NCBI GenBank assembly: GCA_938005265.1
Contig: CALLOA010000094.1
Coordinates: forward strand, 1-64,000
Direction of reading: 5' to 3'
Length of the DNA stretch: 64,000 bases
From: an uncultured Granulosicoccaceae bacterium
Lineage (GTDB): Bacteria > Pseudomonadota > Gammaproteobacteria > Granulosicoccales > Granulosicoccaceae
The position numbers and the translations under genes were made by a program. Below the pieces are notes generated by a model, which made no database searches, was not told where the DNA came from, and saw nothing but the letters and a program-made list of their open reading frames with translations. Below, piece by piece: positions 50,178 to 59,238 of the stretch. The first letter of the stretch is position 1, and every line of letters starts with the position of its first letter.

Positions 50178-50846
50178 CTATCGATCAGCAGTAGCGATAG
50201 TGCCTTTCTGGCTGGAAAAATATTTCGCCAGTTTCTTGATATCAGCATCACTCAGCTGTGAAGCGAATCCGCCCATAATGGCATTCTGCCGTTCACCTGA
50301 GCGATATGCAGTCAGTGCGTGCCTGATGTAACTCTCATACTGACCCGCAAGTTTCGGGTTGGCTGGCTGGTTGGAGTTTCCATTCGTGCCATGGCAGGCA
50401 GCACAGGTCTTTGCTTCATCAATGCCGGCTTCAGCTGGAATTTTTTTTGGCTCTTTACCTGCCTGGGCGGCAAAGTAGGCTGCGATGTCTTCAATATCCG
50501 TATCCGTCAACAAGCCGGCATTGGCCTGCATGGATGGGTGTGCCCTGGACTTATTACGGTAGGATTGCAGAGCCGCGATTATATAGACTTCGTGCTGCCC
50601 GGCTATCTTGGGTACGTGGTAGGTCGGATAGGTATTCACGTAGTGTTTAACACCGTGGCATCCCAGACAGGTATACGCTTTCTGGGCACCCGCTTCCGGG
50701 TCACCCGCGTAGGCTGTAGTTCCAAGAAGAAGGCAAATCGCCATCAGCGCCAATACGCCAGATTTTTTCAGCACCAGTTTAGATAAATTGAATATCAATT
50801 TGTTACCCTTCAATTTGTTCAGCATTGCCTTCAGATTGTTCAGCAT
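50178..50846 (-). CDS. Dihaem cytochrome c4-like protein
   Basis: A 222-residue periplasmic electron carrier, probably membrane-tethered or exported by its N-terminal hydrophobic segment (SGVLALMAICLLLGTTAYA). Two haem c sites, CLGCH and CAACH, lie in two similar domains (about 52-135 and 145-215), each with a downstream Met-containing helix typical of cytochrome c4. The first about 30 residues are unusual and repeat LNNLKAMLNKLKG from a tandem duplication in the DNA, so the real start may be a later Met. Likely donor to a terminal oxidase. Confidence 0.9.
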   Translation of the reverse strand: MLNNLKAMLNKLKGNKLIFNLSKLVLKKSGVLALMAICLLLGTTAYAGDPEAGAQKAYTCLGCHGVKHYVNTYPTYHVPKIAGQHEVYIIAALQSYRNKSRAHPSMQANAGLLTDTDIEDIAAYFAAQAGKEPKKIPAEAGIDEAKTCAACHGTNGNSNQPANPKLAGQYESYIRHALTAYRSGERQNAIMGGFASQLSDADIKKLAKYFSSQKGTIATADR

Positions 50847-50906
50847 GGAATCCGGATCGCGGGTGGGTTAAACACGCCGCAGCGGCCATTCTACACCTGC
50901 ATACAA

Positions 50907-50930
50907 GTTTAGTCGTTTGCGAGACTAAAC
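50907..50930 (-). terminator. Hairpin downstream of htpG
   Basis: GTTTAGTC and GACTAAAC pair around an 8-base loop, 20 bp past the htpG stop. An overlapping alternative pairing GTCGTTT/AAACGAC is also perfect. Only a short TTGT follows on the minus strand, so termination would be weak. Confidence 0.4.
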
Positions 50931-50950
50931 GACAGCCCCGCAGATGAACT

Positions 50951-52879
50951 TCAGGAATCCTCATGCAGAGCAAGAAACATTTCGTTCATACGTTTGACGA
51001 AACCGGCACCATCATCGAGCTGCCCTCCATCTGCCAGCATAGCCTGATCGAGCAGCAATTCGGACCAGTTTCCAAATTTTTCGTCATCCGGCTCTTTATC
51101 CAGCAAACGCAATATAGGGTGCCCGGGATTGATTTCCAGCACCGGCTTGGTGCTGGGCATTTCCTGCCCCATCTGCTTCATCAGCTGCTGCATATGCAGG
51201 GCCATTTCCTGTTCTCCCAGAACGACACAGGCAGGCGAGGTTGTCAGACGCTTGGAAACCCTGACTTCACTGGTTTTGTCACCCAATGATTCCTTGAGCC
51301 GTTTGACCAGACTCTCATTTTCCTCATCTGTGGGTTTGTCGGCCTCATTTTTATCGTCATCTGCTTTTGCCGTGCCTACGCCGTCAAGATCCAGCTCTCC
51401 TTTGGCGATCGATACAAAGCTTTTACCGTCGTATTCCGCCAAGTATGACATCATCCACTCATCAACCCGATCATGCATTAGCAGCACCTCAAGTGACTTG
51501 TCGCGAAAAATTTCGAGATGCGGACTGTTGCTGGCTGCCTGGAACGAATCAGCAGTAATATAGTAAATTTTGTCCTGGCCGGGCTTCATGCGCGAGATAT
51601 ATTGATCAAGACTGACCATATCACCCAACTTGCCGGTTTCGGTTGATTCAAAACGATAAAGCTTTGCAACCTGCTCCTTATTCGCAAAATCCTCACCCGG
51701 TGCTTCTTTCAGGCAGCGACCGAATTCGGTCCAGAATTCAGCGTATTTCTCGGGCTCTTTCTCGGCAATACCCTCCAGCATCGACAGAATTTTCTTCACA
51801 GAACCTGCGCGAATCGTGTCGATTATCTTGTTATCCTGCAATATTTCGCGAGATACGTTCAATGGCAGATCGCTGGAGTCAACAATGCCTTTAACGAAAC
51901 GCAGATAACGGGGCATCAGCTTCTCTGCCTCGTCCATAATGAAAACACGTTGCACGAACAGCTTTACACCTTGCCTCTGTTGCTGCGCGTCATAAAGATC
52001 AAACGGGGCCTTTTTTGGCAAATACAGTAAGGTTGTGTACTCCTGCGTGCCTTCTACACGATTGTGCGTCCAGGCTAGCGGGTCCTCATAGTCATGACAG
52101 ACCTGCTTGTAAAACTCCTTGTATTCATCGTCAGTGACTTCACTTTTGGAGCGTGCCCACAACGCTGACGCGGCATTAACCTGTTCCAGCTCAGCGGATT
52201 TTTGCTCTTCACCCTCTTCAGCTGGAGGCGCTTCCCCCATCATCATGATCGGAAAAGTAATGTGGTCAGAGTATTTCTTGATGATGCTGCGCAACTTCCA
52301 GCTACTGAGAAATTCCTTGCAGTCATCCTTGATACTCAAGATGACGTCGGTGCCAGGTTCGCTTTTCTCGATTGCCTCCAGTGTGTATCCACTAGCGCCA
52401 TCCGACTCCCAATGCACACCATCGGCGGCCGCATCACCGGCACGCCGGGTTCGCAGACTGACTTTGTCAGCGACCACAAAAGCTGAATAGAAGCCCACAC
52501 CGAACTGCCCGATCATCTGGGCGTCAGTCTTCTGGTCACCGGTCAGGGACTCCAGAAAGTTACGTGTTCCGGATTTGGCTATCGTACCGATATTGGCAAC
52601 GACTTCTTCACGGCTCATACCGATGCCATTGTCTGACACCGTAATTGTTCCGGCCTCCTCGTCACTCGATATGGTGATCCGCAATGCCGCTTGCTGAGAT
52701 TGTAAATCGCCATTCGACAATGCTTCAAAACGAAGCTTGTCACAGGCATCGGACGCATTACTGATCAACTCACGCAGGAAAATCTCCTGATTCGAGTAAA
52801 GTGAGTGAATCATCAATTGCAGAAGCTGATTAACTTCTGCCTCGAAAGTCATAGACTGGGGTTCGGTAGCGGCTGTCAT
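50951..52879 (-). CDS. htpG: HtpG, bacterial Hsp90 chaperone
   Basis: ATP-dependent chaperone. The GHKL ATPase domain shows LRELISNASDACDKLRFEAL, TVSDNGIGMSREEV, IGQFGVGFYSAFVVAD and the middle-domain catalytic SSDLPLNVSREILQ. The C-terminal dimerisation domain ends MNEMFLALHED. Length 642 (E. coli 624). The ATG at 52879 is well placed. A heat-shock-like promoter motif lies about 80-105 bp upstream. It is transcribed alone towards the cytochrome gene. Confidence 0.97.
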   Translation of the reverse strand: MTAATEPQSMTFEAEVNQLLQLMIHSLYSNQEIFLRELISNASDACDKLRFEALSNGDLQSQQAALRITISSDEEAGTITVSDNGIGMSREEVVANIGTIAKSGTRNFLESLTGDQKTDAQMIGQFGVGFYSAFVVADKVSLRTRRAGDAAADGVHWESDGASGYTLEAIEKSEPGTDVILSIKDDCKEFLSSWKLRSIIKKYSDHITFPIMMMGEAPPAEEGEEQKSAELEQVNAASALWARSKSEVTDDEYKEFYKQVCHDYEDPLAWTHNRVEGTQEYTTLLYLPKKAPFDLYDAQQQRQGVKLFVQRVFIMDEAEKLMPRYLRFVKGIVDSSDLPLNVSREILQDNKIIDTIRAGSVKKILSMLEGIAEKEPEKYAEFWTEFGRCLKEAPGEDFANKEQVAKLYRFESTETGKLGDMVSLDQYISRMKPGQDKIYYITADSFQAASNSPHLEIFRDKSLEVLLMHDRVDEWMMSYLAEYDGKSFVSIAKGELDLDGVGTAKADDDKNEADKPTDEENESLVKRLKESLGDKTSEVRVSKRLTTSPACVVLGEQEMALHMQQLMKQMGQEMPSTKPVLEINPGHPILRLLDKEPDDEKFGNWSELLLDQAMLADGGQLDDGAGFVKRMNEMFLALHEDS

Positions 52880-53237
52880 TGCTCTCTCTCAGATACGGCT
52901 TTGCATGAGGGTAGTCGCCAACATCGAATTTTGCGGGGCGACCACAACAACTAGTGTAATTAAGGGCTTTTGGAGTAAATACAAGACCCGAGCGACAAAC
53001 CGGATGATCACCCTGCCTGCATCATCAAGATTGCCGGGTAAGCACCGCTGGATATCCGACCGGGATGAATAGCAGGGCTACACGTGCAGGCAGCGCCCGT
53101 ATTCGTTATTAATTAATACGTTTCTGACCAAGCCGGCGTAGCCGGCACTGGTATGTAACTGGTTATAACAGGATGTTGCTCTTTAAAATTGCCTGACGAA
53201 CGACAATTGGCAGTTGTTGCAACCTGACCAGCTTTGA
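52880..53237. other. 358-bp spacer between rplS and htpG
   Basis: No gene is seen. It carries a possible sigma-32 promoter for htpG (52959-52985), a 12-bp perfect palindrome TATTAATTAATA (53107-53118) and a GCCGGC direct/palindromic pair near 53133-53147. Confidence 0.5.
52959..52985 (-). promoter_or_regulatory. Possible heat-shock (sigma-32) promoter for htpG
   Basis: On the minus strand CTTGTAT (52985-52979) and CCCTTAAT (52966-52959), separated by 12 bp, resemble the sigma-32 elements CTTGAAA and CCCCATnT, each with mismatches. Its position about 80 bp before the htpG ATG fits a heat-shock gene. Confidence 0.35.
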
Positions 53238-53585
53238 TCAGGACAACTTTTCCTTGATTCGAGCAGAACGTCCAGTCCGGCCACGCAAGTAATAAAGCTT
53301 TGCGCGACGCACATCACCACGTCGCTTAACCTCGATTGATGACACTGACGGGCTATACGTCTGGAACACTCTCTCAACACCTTCACCGTGGGAAATCTTT
53401 CTGACGGTAAACGCTGAGTTCAAGCCTCGATTGCGCTTGGCGATGACGATACCTTCAAACGCCTGCAAGCGTTCGCGACTACCCTCTGTGACCCTCACCT
53501 GAACAACAACGGAATCACCCGGATTGAATTCCGGAATTTCCTTGTTCATCTGTTCAGCATTAATCTGTTCTATCAACTTGCTCAT
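53238..53585 (-). CDS. rplS: 50S ribosomal protein L19
   Basis: L19 sits at the 30S-50S interface. The 115-residue sequence is standard throughout: [58 protein letters not shown], and the basic end [19 protein letters not shown]. It is last in rpsP-rimM-trmD-rplS. A terminator after trmD and a perfect TATAAT in the spacer suggest it is also transcribed on its own. Confidence 0.98.
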   Translation of the reverse strand: MSKLIEQINAEQMNKEIPEFNPGDSVVVQVRVTEGSRERLQAFEGIVIAKRNRGLNSAFTVRKISHGEGVERVFQTYSPSVSSIEVKRRGDVRRAKLYYLRGRTGRSARIKEKLS

Positions 53586-53629
53586 GGGACTCAGCCGGGT
53601 TGTCTGTTCGAAATAACTTTGTTAAGTAA

Positions 53630-53635
53630 ATTATA
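53630..53635 (-). promoter_or_regulatory. Perfect -10 element in front of rplS
   Basis: TATAAT on the minus strand, 45 bp before the rplS ATG and downstream of the trmD terminator. No good -35 hexamer is seen 17 bp upstream, so the promoter is tentative. Confidence 0.4.
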
Positions 53636-53685
53636 AGGTGTCAGAACTCTATTTGTAGCTAGCCTGCACACATGTTTTCCTATTT

Positions 53686-53710
53686 AAAAAAATCTGGAAT
53701 CAACCAGATT
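53686..53710 (-). terminator. Intrinsic terminator overlapping the trmD stop
   Basis: On the minus strand AATCTGG-TTGATT-CCAGATT forms a 7-bp stem that includes the trmD stop codon, followed at once by a T-run. It separates trmD from rplS. Confidence 0.75.
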
Positions 53711-54560
53711 CAAGTCTCCGCAAATCAAAACCCAGCTCGCGAAGCAAATCCAGGTCATGGTTGTTCAGTGCTGCGTTTTGCAGAGCCACTTTAATCATAT
53801 CCGGGCGCCGCAGAGCTGTTCGTTGCAATGCCTTTCTACGTCGCCACCTGGCAATCGCCGCATGGTCACCGCTTAACAACACAGCCGGTACCGCCTCGCC
53901 ATCTAACTCTTCTGGCCTGGTGTAGTGTGGAAAATCCAGCAAGCCATCCTCACCAAACGAGTCGTTATCAGCAGACTCGCTATTGCCCAACACACCAGGC
54001 AATAATCTGGCAATACTGTCCACCACAGAAAAAGCCGCCAGTTCGCCGCCACTGAGAATAAAATCCCCGACCGACCATTCACAATCGACATCGCTCACGA
54101 TAAGGCGTTCGTCAATGCCTTCGTAGCGACCGGCAACCAGCACCAGAGCGTCAGTTGCGCTTAAATCTTGCTGTCGTTTTTGCTGCTGTTTTTGCTGTAA
54201 ACCTTGCTGCAAATTTACAGCGCCAACTACAGTGTCAACTGCTGCCCGACCTGCCAACTGTCGCGCCATCAATTGTGTATAAACCGTTCCTTGAGGACTG
54301 AGGTACACCGTCAGTGCGCTACCACCAACCCATTCGTGCGCCGCTGCAATCGCTCGACGCAATGGCTCAACTCTCATCACCATACCGGGACCACCACCAT
54401 ATGGCCTGTCATCAACGGTTCGATGAAGGTCATCGGTGTAATCCCTGGGATTGACCGCACAAAGCGACAGTGCACACTGCTGAACCGCCTTTCGGGGTAT
54501 TCCGTGCGCCGCAAAAGAATCTAGCAGCTCCGGAAACAGTGTCACTACCGCAATTTTCAA
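53700..54560 (-). CDS. trmD: tRNA (guanine37-N1)-methyltransferase with Gln-rich insert
   Basis: Methylates G37 next to the anticodon to prevent frameshifting. SPOUT knot motifs are intact: VDDRPYGGGPGMVMRVEPLR, TVYLSPQGTVY, GRYEGIDERLI, WSVGDFILSGGELA and LDFPHYTRPEELDG. Length 286 against 255 in E. coli. The difference is about 30 residues between the knot strands (about 115-145), containing LQQGLQQKQQQKRQQ, a glutamine-rich low-complexity run. The TTG start lies 2 bp after the rimM stop. Confidence 0.95.
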   Translation of the reverse strand: MKIAVVTLFPELLDSFAAHGIPRKAVQQCALSLCAVNPRDYTDDLHRTVDDRPYGGGPGMVMRVEPLRRAIAAAHEWVGGSALTVYLSPQGTVYTQLMARQLAGRAAVDTVVGAVNLQQGLQQKQQQKRQQDLSATDALVLVAGRYEGIDERLIVSDVDCEWSVGDFILSGGELAAFSVVDSIARLLPGVLGNSESADNDSFGEDGLLDFPHYTRPEELDGEAVPAVLLSGDHAAIARWRRRKALQRTALRRPDMIKVALQNAALNNHDLDLLRELGFDLRRLESG

Positions 54561-54561
54561 T

Positions 54562-55371
54562 TCAGTAGTCTTCTTGCCAATCTACAATAATTCGCCGCCC
54601 CACCTTATCCACCTCAAGCACAAAGTGATCGAGTACCCAAGGTATCAGGATCTCCGCAGCAGCCACTGACGATTTGCCCGGCGGCCTCTCATCCGGATTT
54701 TCTGCCGCTGTTTCCGAGACAGAATTATCGTCCTCCAAGCTACCCTGGCCAGCTACAACCAGTACATCATTAGCCCCGGTTTCGAACAATCGCTTAACCG
54801 TGCCCAATACCCGACCTTCTGTATTGGCCACTTCAAGCCCGATCAAATCGGACCAGTAATACTCACCCTGTGGAAGTTTTGGCAACTGCTGCCGTTCTAC
54901 AGCGACCTGATAGCCCACCAGAACTTCCGCCTGCTCACGACTATCGATTCCCTCAAGCCGCACAATCACGTTCTTGCCGTGTCGTTTGCCTTCCAGCAAC
55001 CGAACTTCCTTCCATTCAACGTCGTCCGTGACCCCGGTTGACCCAGCCCCGCTATTTTGCCGGGCAACCCCGCCATCTTTGCGGGCAACCCCGGCAACAC
55101 GACCAACACGGCGGGCAATTAACCATTTCTTGTATTGAACGATATTTTCTCGCGGTTCGGTGTCCGAGAAGACCTTGAGCCAGCCTCTAACGCCAAAAAC
55201 CCCATTGATTTGCCCGAGCAAAACCGGCTCTTCAGTCGATCCGCAATTACTTTGACCAGACACCAAACCGCTCGCTCCCACGACTTCTGCAACGGCTTGT
55301 TTTGTTCCCTCAAGCGCTTTCGCCGGCTTCCGTTCAGACACGGGTAAAAAGGCTATAAATCCGGGTTGCAA
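54562..55371 (-). CDS. rimM: RimM, 16S rRNA processing protein with expansions
   Basis: Assembly factor for the 30S head that binds S19. The N-terminal barrel begins at EEPVLLGQINGVFGVRGWLKVFSDTEP, and the PRC-barrel half shows GEYYWSDLIGLEV, LFETGANDVLVV and ILIPWVLDHFVLEVD. It is 269 residues against 182 in E. coli. The excess comes from an N-terminal extension of about 45 residues (the TTG start lacks a ribosome site and may be wrong), a Gly/Arg insert with a 7-residue tandem (GVARKDG, GVARQNS) near 95-125, and a polar loop near 205-235. Confidence 0.92.
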   Translation of the reverse strand: MQPGFIAFLPVSERKPAKALEGTKQAVAEVVGASGLVSGQSNCGSTEEPVLLGQINGVFGVRGWLKVFSDTEPRENIVQYKKWLIARRVGRVAGVARKDGGVARQNSGAGSTGVTDDVEWKEVRLLEGKRHGKNVIVRLEGIDSREQAEVLVGYQVAVERQQLPKLPQGEYYWSDLIGLEVANTEGRVLGTVKRLFETGANDVLVVAGQGSLEDDNSVSETAAENPDERPPGKSSVAAAEILIPWVLDHFVLEVDKVGRRIIVDWQEDY

Positions 55372-55416
55372 GCGCGCAGCAATCCAACATAAGCAGATTG
55401 CTGCAACTGAAAGTTG

Positions 55417-55818
55417 CTATTCTGAAGCGGCAGCTTCGTCGCCTGCGTCTGCGGCTTCTTCAGCAACTTCTTCCGTAGCAGCTTCTTCTGCCGGCGCGGC
55501 CTTGGCGGCTTTTTGTGCAGCCTTGCGAGCAAGTTTGCGTTTGGCACGAGCTTCAGCAGTCGGGTCTTCGGCACCATAGCGACGGTAGCTTTTGACGATG
55601 CTTTTTACCCGATCGCTCATCAGGGCACCGTTATTGACCCAATGATCAATGCGCTCAAGATCGAGACGAACCGGCTCGGCGCTGCTGCGGGCTACAGGAT
55701 TATAAAAACCAAGGCGCTCAATGTAACGACCGTCACGTCGGGCACGGCTGTCCGTGGCAACAATATGGTAGAACGGCTGTTTTTTTGCGCCGCCGCGAGA
55801 TAATCTGATTGTGACCAT
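55417..55818 (-). CDS. rpsP: 30S ribosomal protein S16
   Basis: S16 is an early assembly protein of the small subunit. The ATG at 55818 gives [20 protein letters not shown], the family start; an open frame continues upstream to 56001 but is unrelated to S16. Core residues [17 protein letters not shown] and [16 protein letters not shown] are conserved. Instead of about 82 residues it has 133, with an Ala/Glu/Lys-rich C-terminal tail (about 85-133). It is the first gene of the rpsP-rimM-trmD unit. Confidence 0.96.
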   Translation of the reverse strand: MVTIRLSRGGAKKQPFYHIVATDSRARRDGRYIERLGFYNPVARSSAEPVRLDLERIDHWVNNGALMSDRVKSIVKSYRRYGAEDPTAEARAKRKLARKAAQKAAKAAPAEEAATEEVAEEAADAGDEAAASE

Positions 55819-56130
55819 AAGAGTATCGAAAATCGAAAAAATCGAAAGTTGGGGCCCCGCAAAAGGCGAAGCATACCCACTAGTACCTGACCCTCCCATG
55901 ACGCATAGCCCGGGCAACGCATCGGCGCACACGGGACAGGCGAAACACTGGGCACCGGGATAAGGCTTGGATAATTTAAAAAAACCTTGGACCAACTTCA
56001 AAGCAGACTAACTCAGGACTTCTAGCCCACGGGTTAAGCATACCGACCAGCAAAAAAACCTGACTGCTTCAAGGTGAACCCACTATTGTACTCGATTCTG
56101 GAGCAAAATAAAGCCTGAAAAAGATATCTC
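55819..56130. other. 312-bp spacer between ffh and rpsP
   Basis: No separate gene is seen; the frame upstream of rpsP lacks any recognisable sequence. The ffh terminator (56052-56075) lies here, so the rpsP operon promoter must lie between about 55825 and 56050. I could not place it. Confidence 0.5.
56052..56075 (-). terminator. Intrinsic terminator of ffh
   Basis: On the minus strand ACCTTGA-AGCAG-TCAGGT forms a stem with one bulged T, followed by TTTTTT. It is about 55 bp past the ffh stop. Confidence 0.6.
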
Positions 56131-57489
56131 CTAGAATCCCATGCCCGGCGGCAGCTTGCCTTGCATACTGCGCATCATCTTCGCCATACCCATTTTTGAT
56201 ACTTTCTTCATCATTTTGCTCATTTGCGTGTGCTGCTTTAGCAATCGATTGACATCCTGAACTTGCAGCCCACTGCCCGCAGCGACTCGTTTCTTGCGAG
56301 AACCTTTTAGAATGGCCGGGAATTTCCGCTCCTGCGGGGTCATGGAATTGATAATCGCGATCATGCGTCGAACCTCCTTGTCGCCCATCTGTGACTTGGC
56401 GCCCGCCGGGATATTTGCCATGCCGGGCATTTTTTCCAGCATCGACTCCATACCACCCATATTCGACATCTGCTCCAGCTGATCGCGCAAATCGTTAAGA
56501 TCGAAGTTCTTGCCTTTCCGGATCTTGCGAGCGAGCTTTTCAGCCTTATTGTGATCAACTTTGGCCTGTACCTCTTCGACCAGGCTCACCACGTCTCCCA
56601 TACCGAGAATACGCGACGCCACGCGATCCGGGTGAAATGGCTCCAGCGCTTCGGTTTTCTCACCGGAACCCAGGAATTTGATGGGCTTGCCAGTAATCAT
56701 ACGCACTGAAAGCGCCGCACCCCCGCGTGCGTCACCATCGGTTTTGGTCAGCACAACTCCGCTCAGCGGCAACGCATCACCGAAGGCTTTGGCCGTTTTG
56801 GCGGCATCCTGGCCTGTCATGCTATCGACAACGAAGAGGGTCTCTGCCGGATCCAGCGCGGCGTGCAGGTCCTGTATCTCCGCCATCATTTCTTCATCAA
56901 TGGCTAGACGACCCGCGGTATCAACCAGCAAAACATCCATAAACTGCAGTTTTGCGGCGGCTACTGCCGAATGAGCGATATCTACAGGGCGCTGATCAAT
57001 CGCACTGTCATGAAATACCGCCCCTACAGTATCTGCAAGTGTCGCGAGCTGCTTGATTGCCGCCGGACGATAAACGTCGCAACTGACTACCATGACCTTC
57101 TTGTTGTGCTTTTCCTTTAGCAAACGAGCGAGTTTGGCTACCGTCGTCGTTTTACCAGCGCCTTGCAATCCCGCCATCAGCACTACCGCAGGAGGCTGCC
57201 GTGACAGATCAAGAGCGCTGTTCTCCTCGCCCATCAGAGCGACCAGCTCGTCATTCACCACCTTTACCAGCGCCTGGCCCGGTGACAGACTGCTGACAAC
57301 CTCCTGCCCTAATGCCTGCTCGCGGATGTTGTCGATGAACTGTTTGACCACGGGCAGCGCAACATCAGCCTCCAGCAACGCCAAGCGCACTTCACGCAAA
57401 GTGTCCTGGATGTTGGCTTCTGTCAGGCGCCCCTGACCGCTGAGATTTTTAATCGTGCGGCCGAGTCGCTCGGTCAGTGAGTCAAACAT
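56131..57489 (-). CDS. ffh: Ffh, signal recognition particle protein
   Basis: GTPase that with 4.5S RNA delivers nascent membrane proteins to FtsY. The N domain (RLTEANIQDTLREVRLALLEADVAL), the G1 motif GLQGAGKTTTVAKLA, VSCDVYRPAAIKQL, DTAGRLAIDEEMM, TKTDGDARGGAALS and a Met-rich M domain (MSNMGGMESMLEKMPGM, MMKKVSKMGMAKMMRSM) are all in order. Length 452 (E. coli 453). Monocistronic by its own terminator, divergent from the HlyC/CNNM gene. Confidence 0.98.
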   Translation of the reverse strand: MFDSLTERLGRTIKNLSGQGRLTEANIQDTLREVRLALLEADVALPVVKQFIDNIREQALGQEVVSSLSPGQALVKVVNDELVALMGEENSALDLSRQPPAVVLMAGLQGAGKTTTVAKLARLLKEKHNKKVMVVSCDVYRPAAIKQLATLADTVGAVFHDSAIDQRPVDIAHSAVAAAKLQFMDVLLVDTAGRLAIDEEMMAEIQDLHAALDPAETLFVVDSMTGQDAAKTAKAFGDALPLSGVVLTKTDGDARGGAALSVRMITGKPIKFLGSGEKTEALEPFHPDRVASRILGMGDVVSLVEEVQAKVDHNKAEKLARKIRKGKNFDLNDLRDQLEQMSNMGGMESMLEKMPGMANIPAGAKSQMGDKEVRRMIAIINSMTPQERKFPAILKGSRKKRVAAGSGLQVQDVNRLLKQHTQMSKMMKKVSKMGMAKMMRSMQGKLPPGMGF

Positions 57490-57755
57490 GCAAAAGCCTC
57501 CGGATCGGGGTAACCACGGGCTGCAAGTAAATAATGCCCGCCTTTACCGGAAAGTATAATGCGATAATCGCGCAGCGGATGAAAATTCACCGAAAAGTCA
57601 GTGTGCCGATGGCGGATGCCGGCTGCAATGAACAGTCGTTTACGCGTGCGATACCGCATCACTATTGCTGTTTTGGCGGGAATTTTGCCAAATCTGCCTG
57701 AAAGCTCTATATTCGACCTGTCACCCATCCAGCTCTAATGAGGTTGTAAACCTAC

Positions 57756-59213
57756 TTGAACACCATTCCACTCGGCGTGCTTTTCAGCTTGCTGGTCGTG
57801 CTGATTCTGTTATCCGGTTTTTTCTCGGGCTCAGAAACCGCACTCATGTCATTGAATCGCTACCGTCTGCGTCACCTTGCCAAAAGTGGTCACAAAGGAG
57901 CAATACGCACTGCGCGCCTGCTACAACAACCAGAGCGTTTAATCAGCCTCATTCTGTTAGGCAATAATTTTGTCAACATCCTGGCCTCGGCGATAGCCAC
58001 AGTCATTGCACTGCGAATATTGGGTGAACCGGGTATCGCCGTCGCAACCGGCGTCCTGACGCTGGTCATACTGGTTTTTGCAGAAGTCACTCCAAAGACT
58101 CTGGCTACACTGAAAACAGAGAAAATGGCCTTTTTCGCTTCAGCCATCTATGTGCCCATGATGGTGGTGGCGTGGCCTGTTGTGCGGGTCGTGAACTGGA
58201 TAGTGGAAAGAATCCTCAGACTACTGCGAGTCAATCCCGGCGATAACTTGCAGGAAGAATTGACCAGTGCCGAATTGGCCACGGTGGTCAACGAATCAGC
58301 CGGCTTGATCCCGCAACGTCATCGCGACATGCTGATTAACATTCTCGATCTTGAGGAAATCACGGTCGACGAAATCATGGTGCCCCGCAACGACATATCT
58401 GCCATTGATCTGGATGACAGCTGGGACGAGATCCTCACCCAGATCTCCAACAGCAAACACGGGCGGCTACTGGTTTTTCGCGAAAATATCGACAATCTGG
58501 TCGGCTTCATTTACTTGCGCAAGATGCTCGATACGATGCGTTCCGGTGACTTCAATAGAGAAGCATTGGAGGCGCGTATCAGAGATGCCTACTTTATTCC
58601 CGAAGGCACCTCACTAACGGTGCAGTTGCTTAATTTCCAGAAAGAAAATCGTCGCATTGGCCTGGTGGTTGACGAATATGGCGATATTCTCGGCTTGCTG
58701 ACGCTGGAAGATATCCTGGAAGAAATTGTCGGCGAATTCGCCAAAGACAAGAGTGACGGCATGGAAGATGTTCAGCTGCAACCCGACGGCACCTACCTGG
58801 TTGCCGGGGCGACCCAGGTCCGCACATTGAGCCGGACTCTGGGCTGGCCTTTGTCAGATCTCACAGCAAATGGACCCAAAACACTCAACGGGCTGATACT
58901 TGAGCACCTCGAGAGCTTTCCGGCGGCGGGCTCCGTTTGCAGACTACACGATCATCAGATTGAAATTCTCGAGATCGAAGAAAATCGTGTCACTCGAGTC
59001 AAAGTCACGCCTATCGATTCGGTTGATGAAACAGGTGAATACACGGAAATTAGCGAGCACGCGGCTCAGTCTGAAACAGCACCTTCTGACGAAGCCGGGC
59101 ACGACCTGACCAAGGCCAATATTTCCGCGGAACAAGCCACTGGCAGCGCTGCAGCAAAGGACGTCCCGACTGATGAACTATCAGCGCGACGCAAGCGCGC
59201 TGGCGGCAGTTGA
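57756..59213 (+). CDS. CNNM/HlyC-CorC family membrane protein
   Basis: A 485-residue protein with an N-terminal DUF21 (CNNM) membrane domain (about 1-190, LILLSGFFSGSETALMSLNRYRL, LLGNNFVNILASAIATV), a CBS pair (about 205-330, IMVPRNDISAID, VVDEYGDILGLLTLEDILEEIVGE) and a CorC/HlyC domain (about 345-425). A Thr/Ser/Ala-rich tail follows. The family is implicated in Mg2+/Co2+ efflux. The start is TTG at 57756. It is divergent from ffh; radA starts 25 bp after its stop. Confidence 0.93.
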   Translation: MNTIPLGVLFSLLVVLILLSGFFSGSETALMSLNRYRLRHLAKSGHKGAIRTARLLQQPERLISLILLGNNFVNILASAIATVIALRILGEPGIAVATGVLTLVILVFAEVTPKTLATLKTEKMAFFASAIYVPMMVVAWPVVRVVNWIVERILRLLRVNPGDNLQEELTSAELATVVNESAGLIPQRHRDMLINILDLEEITVDEIMVPRNDISAIDLDDSWDEILTQISNSKHGRLLVFRENIDNLVGFIYLRKMLDTMRSGDFNREALEARIRDAYFIPEGTSLTVQLLNFQKENRRIGLVVDEYGDILGLLTLEDILEEIVGEFAKDKSDGMEDVQLQPDGTYLVAGATQVRTLSRTLGWPLSDLTANGPKTLNGLILEHLESFPAAGSVCRLHDHQIEILEIEENRVTRVKVTPIDSVDETGEYTEISEHAAQSETAPSDEAGHDLTKANISAEQATGSAAAKDVPTDELSARRKRAGGS

Positions 59214-59238
59214 TCACCACAGTTGGCGGGGCAGCGGT

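Noticed and set aside
55819-56001. N-terminal extension of S16
   Set aside because: It is an open frame only; S16 universally begins at MVTIRLSR and the upstream residues have no family match.
57474-57728. 84-residue minus-strand frame overlapping the ffh start
   Set aside because: It overlaps the ffh start codon region and has no recognisable domain; it occupies the ffh promoter area.
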